A stretch of DNA of 64,000 bases, from positions 496,001 through 560,000 of the forward strand of contig NZ_FZPH01000001.1 in the NCBI RefSeq assembly GCF_900188485.1, written 5' to 3'. Position 1 is the stretch's first letter. Each line of letters opens with the position of its first letter. Position numbers and translations under genes: made by a program. This document shows, one piece after another, positions 34,753 through 42,399 of this stretch. This DNA is from Asanoa hainanensis (GTDB taxonomy: Bacteria; Actinomycetota; Actinomycetes; Mycobacteriales; Micromonosporaceae). The notes under the pieces were generated by a model. That model saw only the letters and a list, made by a program, of their open reading frames with translations. It made no database searches and was not told where the DNA came from.

Positions 34753-35706
34753 GTGCAAAGGACAGCGGTTGTCGCGCTCGGAGGAAACGCGTTCACCCGT
34801 GCCGGACAGCGTGGCACGCAGCGGGAACTGGCGTCCAACGCCACCGCGATGGCGCAGGCCGTGCACCGGCTGCGGCTCGGCGGTTGGCGGGTCGTCGTCG
34901 CACACGGCAACGGACCGCAGGTCGGCAACCTGGCGATCCAGCACGAGGCCGGGGAGCCCGCGGTGCCGGCGCTCCCCCTGCCCACCCTGGTCGCGATGAC
35001 CCAGGGCCAGTTGGGCAGCCTGTTCTGCCTGGCCCTGCGCGAGGTCTCGGGCGGCCGGCCACCCGACGCGGTCACCCTGGTCTCGCACGTCCGGGTCGAC
35101 GCCGCCGATCCGGCGTTCACCCGACCCACCAAGCCGATCGGCCCGTTCCTGTCCGCCGAGGACACCGCGCGACACCCGGGCTGGACCACGGCGGACGATG
35201 CCGGGCGAGGCCACCGGCGGGTGGTCGCGTCGCCCCCGCCACTGGAGATCGTGGAGATCGACGCGATCCGCAAGCTGCTCGACGAGGGCTTCGTCGTGGT
35301 CGCGGCCGGTGGCGGTGGCGTGCCGGTCGCCGCCGACGGCGACCACCTCGTCGCCGTCGAGGCCGTGATCGACAAGGACCTCGCGGCGGCGCTGCTCGCG
35401 ACCGCCGTCGGCGCCACGGCCCTCGTGCTCGTGACCGACGTCGACACCGTGATGCTGGACTTCGGCACTCCCCGGGAGCGGGCGATCACCACGGTCGGCG
35501 CCGACGAGATGCGCGGCCATCTGCGCGACGGCCAGTTCCCCGAGGGCAGCATGGGTCCGAAGGTCCGGGCCGCGTTGCGGTTCCTCGACGCGGGCGGCGG
35601 CTGCGCCGTCATCACCCGCCCCTGGCTGGTGCCGAGCGCCCTGTCCGGTGACCCGGGCCGCGCGACCCGGATCGTGCGGGGCATGGCGGGACGGGGTGCC
35701 GCGTGA
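34753..35706 (+). CDS. arcC: Carbamate kinase
   Basis: The 317-residue amino-acid-kinase-fold enzyme interconverts carbamoyl phosphate + ADP and carbamate + ATP. It shows VVALGGNAF (phosphate loop), VVVAHGNGPQVGNLA, VVAAGGGGVPV and VIDKDLAAALLA (nucleotide end), the carbamate kinase pattern. GTG 34753 is seven bases after GGAAGG. It is followed directly by fdrA (GTGA overlap), the same pair found in E. coli next to the oxamate carbamoyltransferase genes. Here it would harvest ATP from carbamoyl phosphate produced by FdrA/DUF1116 and release ammonia and CO2. Confidence 0.9.
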   Translation: MQRTAVVALGGNAFTRAGQRGTQRELASNATAMAQAVHRLRLGGWRVVVAHGNGPQVGNLAIQHEAGEPAVPALPLPTLVAMTQGQLGSLFCLALREVSGGRPPDAVTLVSHVRVDAADPAFTRPTKPIGPFLSAEDTARHPGWTTADDAGRGHRRVVASPPPLEIVEIDAIRKLLDEGFVVVAAGGGGVPVAADGDHLVAVEAVIDKDLAAALLATAVGATALVLVTDVDTVMLDFGTPRERAITTVGADEMRGHLRDGQFPEGSMGPKVRAALRFLDAGGGCAVITRPWLVPSALSGDPGRATRIVRGMAGRGAA

Positions 35707-37184
35707 CCAAAGCGATCAGGATCCTGCCCGACGTGTACGTCGACTCGGTCGTCCAACTCGCCGGCACCCGCTCGATGCGCGACGTCGCCGGCGTCGAGTG
35801 GGCGGCGGTGGCCATGGCGACCACCGCCACCGTCGAGAGTCTCCGGGAGCAGGGGTTCGACCCCGCCGGGGCCGGCGCCGGCGACCTGGTGCTGGCCGTT
35901 CGGGCCACCGACGACACCAGCGCGGAGACGGCGCTGGACGCGGCGCACCGCACGCTGTTCGAGAGACGCGGGGGCCCGGCACGCGACGAGACGGCCGTGC
36001 CCCGATCGCTGGACGACGCGCTGCGCGCGCAGCCCGAGTCCACAGTGGCCGTGATCTCCGTACCCGGTGACTATGCCGCCCTCGAAGCCCACAAAGCGCT
36101 CGCCCGCGGCCTGGACGTGCTGCTGTTCAGCGACAACGTCCCGGTCGAGCAGGAGATCGCGCTCAAGGACCACGCCGTCAGTCGTGGCCGCCTCCTGATG
36201 GGTCCGGGCGCCGGCACGGCAGTGCTCGGCGGCGTCGGCCTCGGCTTCTCCAACGCGGTGCGCCGCGGCCCGGTCGGAGTGATCGCCGCGGCCGGCACCG
36301 GGGCCCAGGAGGCGATGGCCCTGCTGGACCGCTGGGGTTCGGGAGTCTCCCAGGTCATCGGGTTGGGCGGGCGCGATCTCTCCGAGGCCGTCGGCGGACG
36401 GATGGCCGCACAGGCGATGAAGGTCCTGTCCGACGACCCGGACACCGAGGTGATTCTCCTGGTGTCCAAGCCGCCCGCCGAGTCGGTGGCGCGCCGGATC
36501 CTGGCTGATGCGGGCAAGCCCGTTGTCACCGCGCTCATCGGCCTGGCCGACGGCACGATCGAAGGCGGCGTCACCGCCGCCCTCAGCCGACTGGGGAAGA
36601 CGCCACCGGACCCCACCCGCCGGCACGGCCCCGACCTCGGCGACGTCATCGCCCGCCTCGCGCCGGAGCGCACCACGGTCCGCGGCCTCTACTCGGGCGG
36701 CACCCTCTGCTACGAGGCATTGGTGCTGCTCGGCCGCACGATCGGCCCGGTCTGGTCGAACACCCCGATCGACAAGGGGTACGGGCTCCCCGCCCCACCG
36801 CACGCCAGCGTCTGCCTGGACCTCGGCGAAGAGGAGTACACCCGTGGCCGGCCGCACCCGATGATCGACCCGGAGACCCGGATCGGCCTGCTGCGCGACC
36901 TGCGCGACGATCCAGACGTCGCGGTGGTGCTGCTGGACGTCGTGCTGGGCCACGGCTCCCACCCGGACCCGGCGGGCCAGCTCGCCTCCGCGTGCGCCGA
37001 CCTCCACGGGCCACAGGTCGTCGTGTACGTCCTCGGCACCGAGGCGGATCCGCAGGGCTACGACGACCAGGTGCGCACCCTCGTCGAGGCCGGCTGCATC
37101 GTGACCGAGACGGCGGCCCGGGCCGCGCTGACCGCCGCCGCGATCGTCAAGCGCGACGCCAGCATCGCGGGGGCACAGCTATGA
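35703..37184 (+). CDS. fdrA: FdrA-family protein (succinyl-CoA-synthetase-like carbamoyltransferase component)
   Basis: The 493-residue protein has a CoA-binding-like N-terminal part (LLMGPGAGTAVLGGVGLGFSN in two pieces, VGVIAAAGTGAQEAM) and a ligase-like C-terminal part (TVRGLYSGGTLCYEAL, RPHPMIDPETRIGLL, VVLLDVVLGHGSHPDPAG). In E. coli FdrA acts with a DUF1116 and a DUF2877 protein as oxamate carbamoyltransferase, moving a carbamoyl group to phosphate. DUF1116 is present here 5 kb away (42396-43772); DUF2877 was not found. It overlaps arcC and the glycosyltransferase at four bases each. The carbamoyl donor is unknown. Confidence 0.82.
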   Translation: MTKAIRILPDVYVDSVVQLAGTRSMRDVAGVEWAAVAMATTATVESLREQGFDPAGAGAGDLVLAVRATDDTSAETALDAAHRTLFERRGGPARDETAVPRSLDDALRAQPESTVAVISVPGDYAALEAHKALARGLDVLLFSDNVPVEQEIALKDHAVSRGRLLMGPGAGTAVLGGVGLGFSNAVRRGPVGVIAAAGTGAQEAMALLDRWGSGVSQVIGLGGRDLSEAVGGRMAAQAMKVLSDDPDTEVILLVSKPPAESVARRILADAGKPVVTALIGLADGTIEGGVTAALSRLGKTPPDPTRRHGPDLGDVIARLAPERTTVRGLYSGGTLCYEALVLLGRTIGPVWSNTPIDKGYGLPAPPHASVCLDLGEEEYTRGRPHPMIDPETRIGLLRDLRDDPDVAVVLLDVVLGHGSHPDPAGQLASACADLHGPQVVVYVLGTEADPQGYDDQVRTLVEAGCIVTETAARAALTAAAIVKRDASIAGAQL

Positions 37185-38302
37185 GAGTCGGCCTGCTCAC
37201 CTATTCCACCCGCCCGCGCGGCGGCGTCGTACACACCCTGGCTGTCGCCGAGGCGCTCGCGGCAGCCGGGGTCGACGTCCACGTCTTCGGCCTTGGCACC
37301 CCCGGCGAGCAGTTCTTCCGCCCGACGACCGTGCCGTTCACGCTCTTCCCGGCACCGACGGACACGACGTCGCTCGAGGAGAAGGTCTTCGCGTCCATCG
37401 ACTCGCTCACCACCGGCCTGGCCGCGGTCGCGGACCGGTTCGACGTGCTGCACTCGCAGGACTGCATCTCGGCCCGCGCCGCAGCCCGAGTGCGGGACGC
37501 CGGAGCCGCGGTGACAGTCGTGCGGACCGTCCACCACGTTGACGACTTCACCACCCAGGCCCTGATCGACTGCCAGCGCAAGGCGATCGTCGAGCCCGAC
37601 CACGTCCTCGTCGTCAGCGACTACTGGCGGCGCCAGCTGCACGAGGAGTACGGCATCACCGCGCGGATCGTCCGCAATGGAGTCGACCCGGCCCGCTTCC
37701 TCCCGATCGAGCCGCAACGTGCGGCCGCGCTGCGCGCCACCCTCGGCGCCGACGACCGCTTCGTGTTCCTGACCGTCGGTGGCGTGGAGCCGCGCAAGGG
37801 CACGAAGACGCTGTTCGAGGCGCTGGACATCCTGCGCGACCGGGGCCGGCACCCGGTGCTGGCCGTCATCGGCGGCCACTCGTTCCGCGACTACGGGCAG
37901 TACGAGCGGGAGGCGATGGGGATGGTGTCCGCACTGGGCATCGACGTCGTCCGGCTGGGCACGCTCGCGGACGAGGAGGTGGCCGCCTGGTACCGCGGCG
38001 CCGACGCGCTCGCCTTCCCCTCCCTCAACGAGGGCTTCGGCCTGGCCGTGCTCGAAGCGCTCGCGGCGGACCTGCCGGTGGTCGCCAGCCGCCTGCCGGT
38101 GTTCCGCGAGTTCCTGGTCGACGAGCGGGACGCGCTGCTGCCGACGCCCGGCGACCCGTACGCCCTCGCGGACGCCCTGGAACGGGTCATGACCGACGCC
38201 ACGCTGCGCAAGACGTTGGTGGAAGGCGGGCGGGCGGTGGTGCCGTCGTTCACCTGGGCGGCCTCCGCCGCCCGCCACGTCGCGATCTACCAGTCCCTAT
38301 GA
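37181..38302 (+). CDS. GT4 glycosyltransferase, MSMEG_0565 family (Nit1C)
   Basis: The 373-residue protein is a GT-B glycosyltransferase with family GT4 features: GVVHTLAVAEALAAAG at the acceptor side and the donor-site glutamates in PSLNEGFGLAVLEALA (EX7E). GVEPRKGTKTLFEAL marks the hinge. The sequence fits the MSMEG_0565 subfamily that accompanies Nit1C genes. ATG 37181 overlaps the fdrA stop, tying the carbamoyl genes to the Nit1C set within one operon. The sugar donor and acceptor are unknown. The gene converges on the amidohydrolase with a six-base overlap. Confidence 0.83.
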   Translation: MRVGLLTYSTRPRGGVVHTLAVAEALAAAGVDVHVFGLGTPGEQFFRPTTVPFTLFPAPTDTTSLEEKVFASIDSLTTGLAAVADRFDVLHSQDCISARAAARVRDAGAAVTVVRTVHHVDDFTTQALIDCQRKAIVEPDHVLVVSDYWRRQLHEEYGITARIVRNGVDPARFLPIEPQRAAALRATLGADDRFVFLTVGGVEPRKGTKTLFEALDILRDRGRHPVLAVIGGHSFRDYGQYEREAMGMVSALGIDVVRLGTLADEEVAAWYRGADALAFPSLNEGFGLAVLEALAADLPVVASRLPVFREFLVDERDALLPTPGDPYALADALERVMTDATLRKTLVEGGRAVVPSFTWAASAARHVAIYQSL

Positions 38303-39154
38303 GCCGTAGAGCTCCTCGTAGTTGCGGTACAGGATCCGCTGCTTGAGCTCGTCGCTGACCGGCGCGCCCTGGATCTTCCAGTACTCGCCCCAGAAGTCGC
38401 TCCAGGGCTCGTCCGAGGCGAACAGCACCCGATCCGCGCCGACACCGCGCTTCTCGATCTCGGTCATCAGCCAGCGTGCCCCGAATCCGATGGTCCAGGT
38501 GGTGTCGCAGTAGACCCGGTAGCCCTGCTCGACCCAGTCCAGGAACCGCGGCACCAGCTTGATGTGCCCGCTCACGCCGCCACCGAAGTGCACCAGGTAG
38601 ATCTTGATGCGCTTGCCATACTGCTCGACCAGCGGGATGAAGTTGTTGATGTCCGACGCGCCGCCGGCACTGGTGTGGAAGTGGAACACCAGGTCGTGCC
38701 GCTCGGCCGCGGCGAAGCACGCCTCGGCGAGTTCGCGGGTGTCGTCGTCCCACGTGTTGGGGTCGGGGTTGCCGCCGAGCAGGAACGTGGTCTTCAGCGC
38801 GACGATCCCGGGCTCGCCCGCGTGCTTGAGCGTCTCGAGGGTCCGCTCCTTGTTCTGCGGCAGGATCGACACCCACAGGCCGCCGACGAGCCGGTCGTTC
38901 GCCGCCACCGTGTCGATGACCAGCGGGTTGAGCGAGAACGCCTGGTCCTGCACGGGGATGCCGTAGTTGGGCAGCACGAGCCCGCGCTCCACGCCCACGC
39001 CGTCGAGGTGCCGCAGGTAGTCCCGGCCGTCCGCGAACTCGTACACGGTCGGCTTGACCGGCTCCTTGAGGTCGTAGAACTTCCAGGCCTGCATCGCACC
39101 GATGTGGCTGTGCGCGTCGACCACCCGCCCGCGGACCTTGTCGGGCTGGGCCAT
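38297..39154 (-). CDS. Amidohydrolase-family (COG2159-type) protein in place of the nitrilase
   Basis: The 285-residue TIM-barrel metal-dependent hydrolase shows VVDAHSHIG (metal HxH, ~residue 14), VALKTTFLL, LVFHFHTSAGG, IYLVHFGGGV and RVLFASDEPWSDF (metal Asp). This is the amidohydrolase_2 pattern of decarboxylases and hydrolases. In described Nit1C clusters the hydrolytic enzyme is a nitrilase; none is visible in this window, so this protein may act instead on a C-N or carboxyl bond of the unknown substrate. The start shares one base with the preceding stop (TGATG). It ends the four-gene minus-strand operon. Confidence 0.75.
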   Translation of the reverse strand: MAQPDKVRGRVVDAHSHIGAMQAWKFYDLKEPVKPTVYEFADGRDYLRHLDGVGVERGLVLPNYGIPVQDQAFSLNPLVIDTVAANDRLVGGLWVSILPQNKERTLETLKHAGEPGIVALKTTFLLGGNPDPNTWDDDTRELAEACFAAAERHDLVFHFHTSAGGASDINNFIPLVEQYGKRIKIYLVHFGGGVSGHIKLVPRFLDWVEQGYRVYCDTTWTIGFGARWLMTEIEKRGVGADRVLFASDEPWSDFWGEYWKIQGAPVSDELKQRILYRNYEELYGS

Positions 39155-39642
39155 CAAACGGTCCAGGTGTTCATCTGGAAGGCGCCTTCCTTCCAGGCCG
39201 TGAGCGCCGAGTCCAGCACGTCGAGCGGGTTGAACGGGGTGATGCCCGGGATCAGGTCGTCCTCGCGGAACCCGTACAGCGCGCCCATCGCGAACCGGCA
39301 CGCGTAGATCGTCGCGCCTTCCTTGAGCAGCGTCTTGATCTGGTTGTTGATCGCCAGGTGGCCCGGGAACGCCTCCTGGCCGACGCCGGGGTAGCCGCGG
39401 GTGCCGGAGGCGAGCAGCACGCCCGGTCCATACAGGACGATGTTGACGTCGAAGCCCTTGCGGACGAGGCGGGTCGAGGTGAGCAGGTTGACCAGGGCGA
39501 CGGAGCCTTCGTACGGCACGGTGTGGATGAAGATGAACGCCTTCTGCCCGGGCTCGGCCTGGATGTCGGGGAACACCTTCTCTTCCGCGTTGTACAGTCG
39601 CTCGCCCTCGGCCGGCAGTTCGGTGGTGACGGTCTTCGGCAC
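39154..39642 (-). CDS. MSMEG_0572/Sll0783-family nitrogen-starvation protein
   Basis: The 162-residue protein belongs to the small conserved Nit1C family named after MSMEG_0572 and Sll0783. It looks like a DsrE-type alpha/beta fold: [37 protein letters not shown] and [16 protein letters not shown], the last with a Cys at the place where DsrE/TusD proteins have a sulfur- or ligand-binding Cys. Sll0783 is needed for nitrogen-starvation behaviour in Synechocystis, but no reaction is established. GTG 39642 follows GAGGAGG. The next gene overlaps it by one base. Confidence 0.83.
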   Translation of the reverse strand: MPKTVTTELPAEGERLYNAEEKVFPDIQAEPGQKAFIFIHTVPYEGSVALVNLLTSTRLVRKGFDVNIVLYGPGVLLASGTRGYPGVGQEAFPGHLAINNQIKTLLKEGATIYACRFAMGALYGFREDDLIPGITPFNPLDVLDSALTAWKEGAFQMNTWTV

Positions 39643-39682
39643 GGTGGCCTCCTCGAACTGGTTGGGGTGCTCGAACTGGGTT

Positions 39683-39934
39683 TCAGACCGCGGGACCCTC
39701 GGGTCGGGTCGGCCGCGGCCATTGCTTGCGGTGGCTGCCGGGCATGGCCGTCATCACCGTGCGGCGCAGCGACCATGGCAGGAGCCGGTAGACGGGTACG
39801 AAGATCCGGGACCAGAAGAGCGACCCGCGGATCGGCGGCGGTGCCACCCCGTGCGCCCGGGCCACCCGGGCCTGGGCGTCCCGCAGCAGGTAGTGCTGCG
39901 CGTTCGCACGTAACCACTTCGTCGGCGACGCCAT
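39683..39934 (-). CDS. Unknown basic 83-residue protein
   Basis: I do not recognise this small protein. It is Arg-rich ([36 protein letters not shown]) with one amphipathic or membrane-touching segment around [19 protein letters not shown]. The ATG starts one base after the oxidoreductase stop (TGAGATG), so it is clearly part of the operon between the NAD(P)H oxidoreductase and the MSMEG_0572-family gene. It could anchor or stabilise a partner protein. Confidence 0.6.
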   Translation of the reverse strand: MASPTKWLRANAQHYLLRDAQARVARAHGVAPPPIRGSLFWSRIFVPVYRLLPWSLRRTVMTAMPGSHRKQWPRPTRPEGPAV

Positions 39935-39935
39935 C

Positions 39936-41279
39936 TCACACCTGCTTGGCGGCGGTGGCGACACCGTCCTGGGCGGCCACGCTGATCGGCTCGTTGAGCG
40001 CGCCGATCGGAGGCGAGTAGACGTTCTCCATCGTGGCGAGGTCGTGCAGGGTGATTCCCTTGCGTACGCACACCGCGAGGAAGTCGGCCCGTTCCTTGAT
40101 GCCCTCACCGCCGACGAGCTGCGCACCGATCAACCGCAGCGTGCCGGGCTCGGCCAGGAGCTTGACCCGGACCTGTTTGACGTCCGGGTAGTAGCGGGCG
40201 CGGGAGATGCCGGTCGCGCGCCCGACCACGTGCGGGATGCCGAGCGCGGCGGCCGCGACCTCGCCGAGGGCCACCCCGCCGATCATCCACTTGCCCGCGA
40301 CCATGCCCCAGGGCACGTAGACGGGCTGGTAGCTGCGCTCGCCGCCGGCCGCATTGGTGCCGGCCACCTTGCCCTGGGCGTACGCGTGACTGCCGGTCAG
40401 CCCCTGCAACGGCAGCCCGCCCAGCCCGTGCGGGATCTCGCAGACGTCGCCGGCCGCCCACACGTGCGATGCGGAGGTGGCCATCCGGGCGTCCACGACG
40501 AGACCGCCGGTCGAGCCGGCCTTGAGCCCGGCCGCGAGGGCGAGCGCGTTGTTGGGCACCTTGTGCGTCGCGACGACCACCAGCTCGGCCGGGATCTCCC
40601 CGTCGGAGGTCTCCACGGCGCGCACCTGCCCGCCCCCGCCGACGAAGCCGCGCAGGGTGGTGTTCCAGTGCATCGTCACGCCCATCTCGGCCCACGACTC
40701 CTGCACCGGCCCGGCGACGTCGGGGTCGCACAGCTCGCCCAGCGCCCAGGGGTGGGGGTCGACGAGGTGGGTCTCGATGCCGCGGTGGGCGAGCGCGGTC
40801 ACCATCTCCAGGCCGAGCGGGGACGCCTCCACGACGACCGCCCGCTGGACGGAGTCGAGGACCTTGTCCCACTCCATCGCCGCGCGGATGTTCTTGACGT
40901 AGTAGAGACCGCCGAGATCGCCGCCGGGTACGCCGGGATCCTGGTAGTCGAAGCCCGTCGCGACGATCAGCTCGTCGTAGCTCGTCGTGCCCTCGCCCTC
41001 GACCTCGACCGTGCGGTTGGCCGGGTCGAACGAGCGCACCGTCGTCTCATAGTGGATGTCGATCCCGACGTTCTCGTACGTCTCCTTGGTGGCCAGGAAC
41101 AGCCGCTGGAAGTCCGGGATCTCCTTGCCGTGCACGTAGGGAATGCCGCACGGGCTGTAGCCGACGTCCTCGAAGCTCGTGTAGACGACGACGTCGTTCG
41201 ACGGATCGGCGGCCTTGGCCGCCCCTGCTGCTCCGATTCCGGCGGCACCGCCGCCGATGATGACCACCTTGCGCGCCAA
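39936..41279 (-). CDS. FAD-dependent pyridine nucleotide-disulfide oxidoreductase, CoA-disulfide reductase/NADH oxidase type
   Basis: The 447-residue flavoprotein contains VVIIGGGAAGIGAAG (FAD), VGYSPCGIPY with the single redox Cys (residue 44) of CoA-disulfide reductases and NADH oxidases, and HVWAAGDVCEI (second FAD motif). The usual second glycine-rich NAD(P) motif is altered: VVVEASPLGLEMV lacks GxGxxG, so NAD(P)H use is doubtful. I chose TTG 41279 because GGGAG lies eight bases upstream; GTG 41288 is an alternative with poor spacing. It faces the XRE-cupin regulator and leads the operon of unknown, MSMEG_0572 and amidohydrolase genes. Confidence 0.8.
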   Translation of the reverse strand: MARKVVIIGGGAAGIGAAGAAKAADPSNDVVVYTSFEDVGYSPCGIPYVHGKEIPDFQRLFLATKETYENVGIDIHYETTVRSFDPANRTVEVEGEGTTSYDELIVATGFDYQDPGVPGGDLGGLYYVKNIRAAMEWDKVLDSVQRAVVVEASPLGLEMVTALAHRGIETHLVDPHPWALGELCDPDVAGPVQESWAEMGVTMHWNTTLRGFVGGGGQVRAVETSDGEIPAELVVVATHKVPNNALALAAGLKAGSTGGLVVDARMATSASHVWAAGDVCEIPHGLGGLPLQGLTGSHAYAQGKVAGTNAAGGERSYQPVYVPWGMVAGKWMIGGVALGEVAAAALGIPHVVGRATGISRARYYPDVKQVRVKLLAEPGTLRLIGAQLVGGEGIKERADFLAVCVRKGITLHDLATMENVYSPPIGALNEPISVAAQDGVATAAKQV

Positions 41280-41318
41280 TGGACTCACTCCCGTGGCAGA
41301 ATGCGCGTACATCATGGA

Positions 41319-41358
41319 ACACCGCGCGTTGACTATCCTGCACGTCAGTTCGCGGTGT
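41319..41358. promoter_or_regulatory. Spaced inverted repeat in the XRE-cupin/oxidoreductase divergent promoter
   Basis: ACACCGCG (41319-41326) and its exact complement CGCGGTGT (41351-41358) face each other across 24 bp that include a -35-like TTGACT at 41329. Half-sites about three helical turns apart, between two divergent genes, suggest binding by the adjacent XRE-cupin protein. Position and symmetry are the only evidence. Confidence 0.4.
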
Positions 41359-41388
41359 CAACAGGCACCGATGTGGAGGAGTTGCCCG

Positions 41389-42009
41389 ATGGCCGTCACC
41401 GACGCGCCCTCGCCGGCGCAGACCGACGAGTCCGGTCCTGACCAGGTCCGCGAGATCGTCAGTCTGATCGGTCCGAAGCTGCACGCCCTGCGCACGGCCC
41501 AGGGGCACTCGCTGCAGCAGTTGGCCGTGCTGAGCGACGTCTCGGCCGCGGCGATCCACAAGATCGAGCGCAACGGCATGGTTCCCACGATCACGACGCT
41601 GCTCAAGCTCGGCGTCGCGCTCGGCGTGCCGGTGAGCCACTTCGTCGAGGAGGACGAGCAGCCGAAGGAGCCCGTGCACTTCACGAAGGCCGACCGGCGC
41701 CCGACGGTCTACACGCCGCACGACGGCCTGGCCCTCGCCGGCATCACGGGGTCCTACCGGCAGTTCCAGACCGCCGCGGCGGTCGCGACCGTGACGCCCG
41801 GCGCGTCCAGCGGCGACAAGGCGATGGAGCACCCCGGCGAGGAGCTCGTCCACGTCGTCGAGGGCACGCTGACTTTCCGGGTCGGCGAGCGGTCCTACAC
41901 GCTGGACGCGGGCGACTCGTTGCACTTCAGCGGGCAGGTGCCGCACTACTGGACGAACGACACCGCCGTGCCGGCCCGGGCGATCTGGATGGCGCTACGC
42001 AACGGGTGA
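41389..42009 (+). CDS. XRE-cupin transcriptional regulator
   Basis: The 206-residue regulator has an N-terminal lambda-repressor-like helix-turn-helix (LHALRTAQGHSLQQLAVLSD, AAAIHKIERNGMVPTITTL) and a C-terminal cupin (EHPGEELVHVVEGTLTFRVG, LHFSGQVPHYWTND) that should bind a small ligand. Regulators of this type control catabolism of amino acids, polyamines and sulfonated or nitrogenous compounds. ATG 41389 follows TGGAGGA. It sits exactly between the Nit1C-like operon and the seven-gene lyase operon, its end overlapping osmC by 15 bp, so it is the best candidate regulator of both. Confidence 0.85.
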   Translation: MAVTDAPSPAQTDESGPDQVREIVSLIGPKLHALRTAQGHSLQQLAVLSDVSAAAIHKIERNGMVPTITTLLKLGVALGVPVSHFVEEDEQPKEPVHFTKADRRPTVYTPHDGLALAGITGSYRQFQTAAAVATVTPGASSGDKAMEHPGEELVHVVEGTLTFRVGERSYTLDAGDSLHFSGQVPHYWTNDTAVPARAIWMALRNG

Positions 42010-42399
42010 GCTGTGGTGGATCGTCACGCTCGGGCCCCGCCGCAGCGTGTTGGTCACGTAGCAGACCCGCTCCCCCGCCGCGATCAGCCGCTCGATCTCG
42101 GCGTCCGGCAGGTCGACGACCACCTCCAGGGCGATCTCGGCGAACGCCGGGCCGTCGTACGTGCCGGTCGCGTTGACCTCCAGCGGCGGGAGCGCGAGGC
42201 CGCGCTTGCGGGCGCTGTAGGCGATCGCCATCGCGAAGCAGGACGCGGCCGCGGTCAGCAGGTAGTCGGTCGGCTGTGGGCCGGTGCCGGTGCCGCCGGC
42301 CACGGTCTCGGGCTCGTCGACCCGCAGCGAGTAGGCACCGGCGGTCACGTCGACCTGGTAGCCGTCGACCAGCTTGGCGTGGACGCTGCGGGTGCTCAC
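41995..42399 (-). CDS. OsmC-family protein
   Basis: The 134-residue protein shows the OsmC/Ohr fold: GPQPTDYLLTAAASCFAMAIA with the conserved active-site Cys near residue 53, and a second partly conserved Cys in AAGERVCYVTNTLR near 112. OsmC and Ohr proteins reduce organic hydroperoxides using two cysteines. It is the last gene of the lyase operon (GTG overlaps the DUF1116 stop). A thiol-handling or peroxide-protective role for the pathway is inferred. Confidence 0.85.
   Translation of the reverse strand: MSTRSVHAKLVDGYQVDVTAGAYSLRVDEPETVAGGTGTGPQPTDYLLTAAASCFAMAIAYSARKRGLALPPLEVNATGTYDGPAFAEIALEVVVDLPDAEIERLIAAGERVCYVTNTLRRGPSVTIHHSSPVA

Noticed and set aside
38297-39154. Whether this Nit1C-operon hydrolase is a nitrilase
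   Set aside because: It has metal-binding HxH and Asp motifs of amidohydrolases and no Glu-Lys-Cys nitrilase triad. No other frame in the window shows one either.
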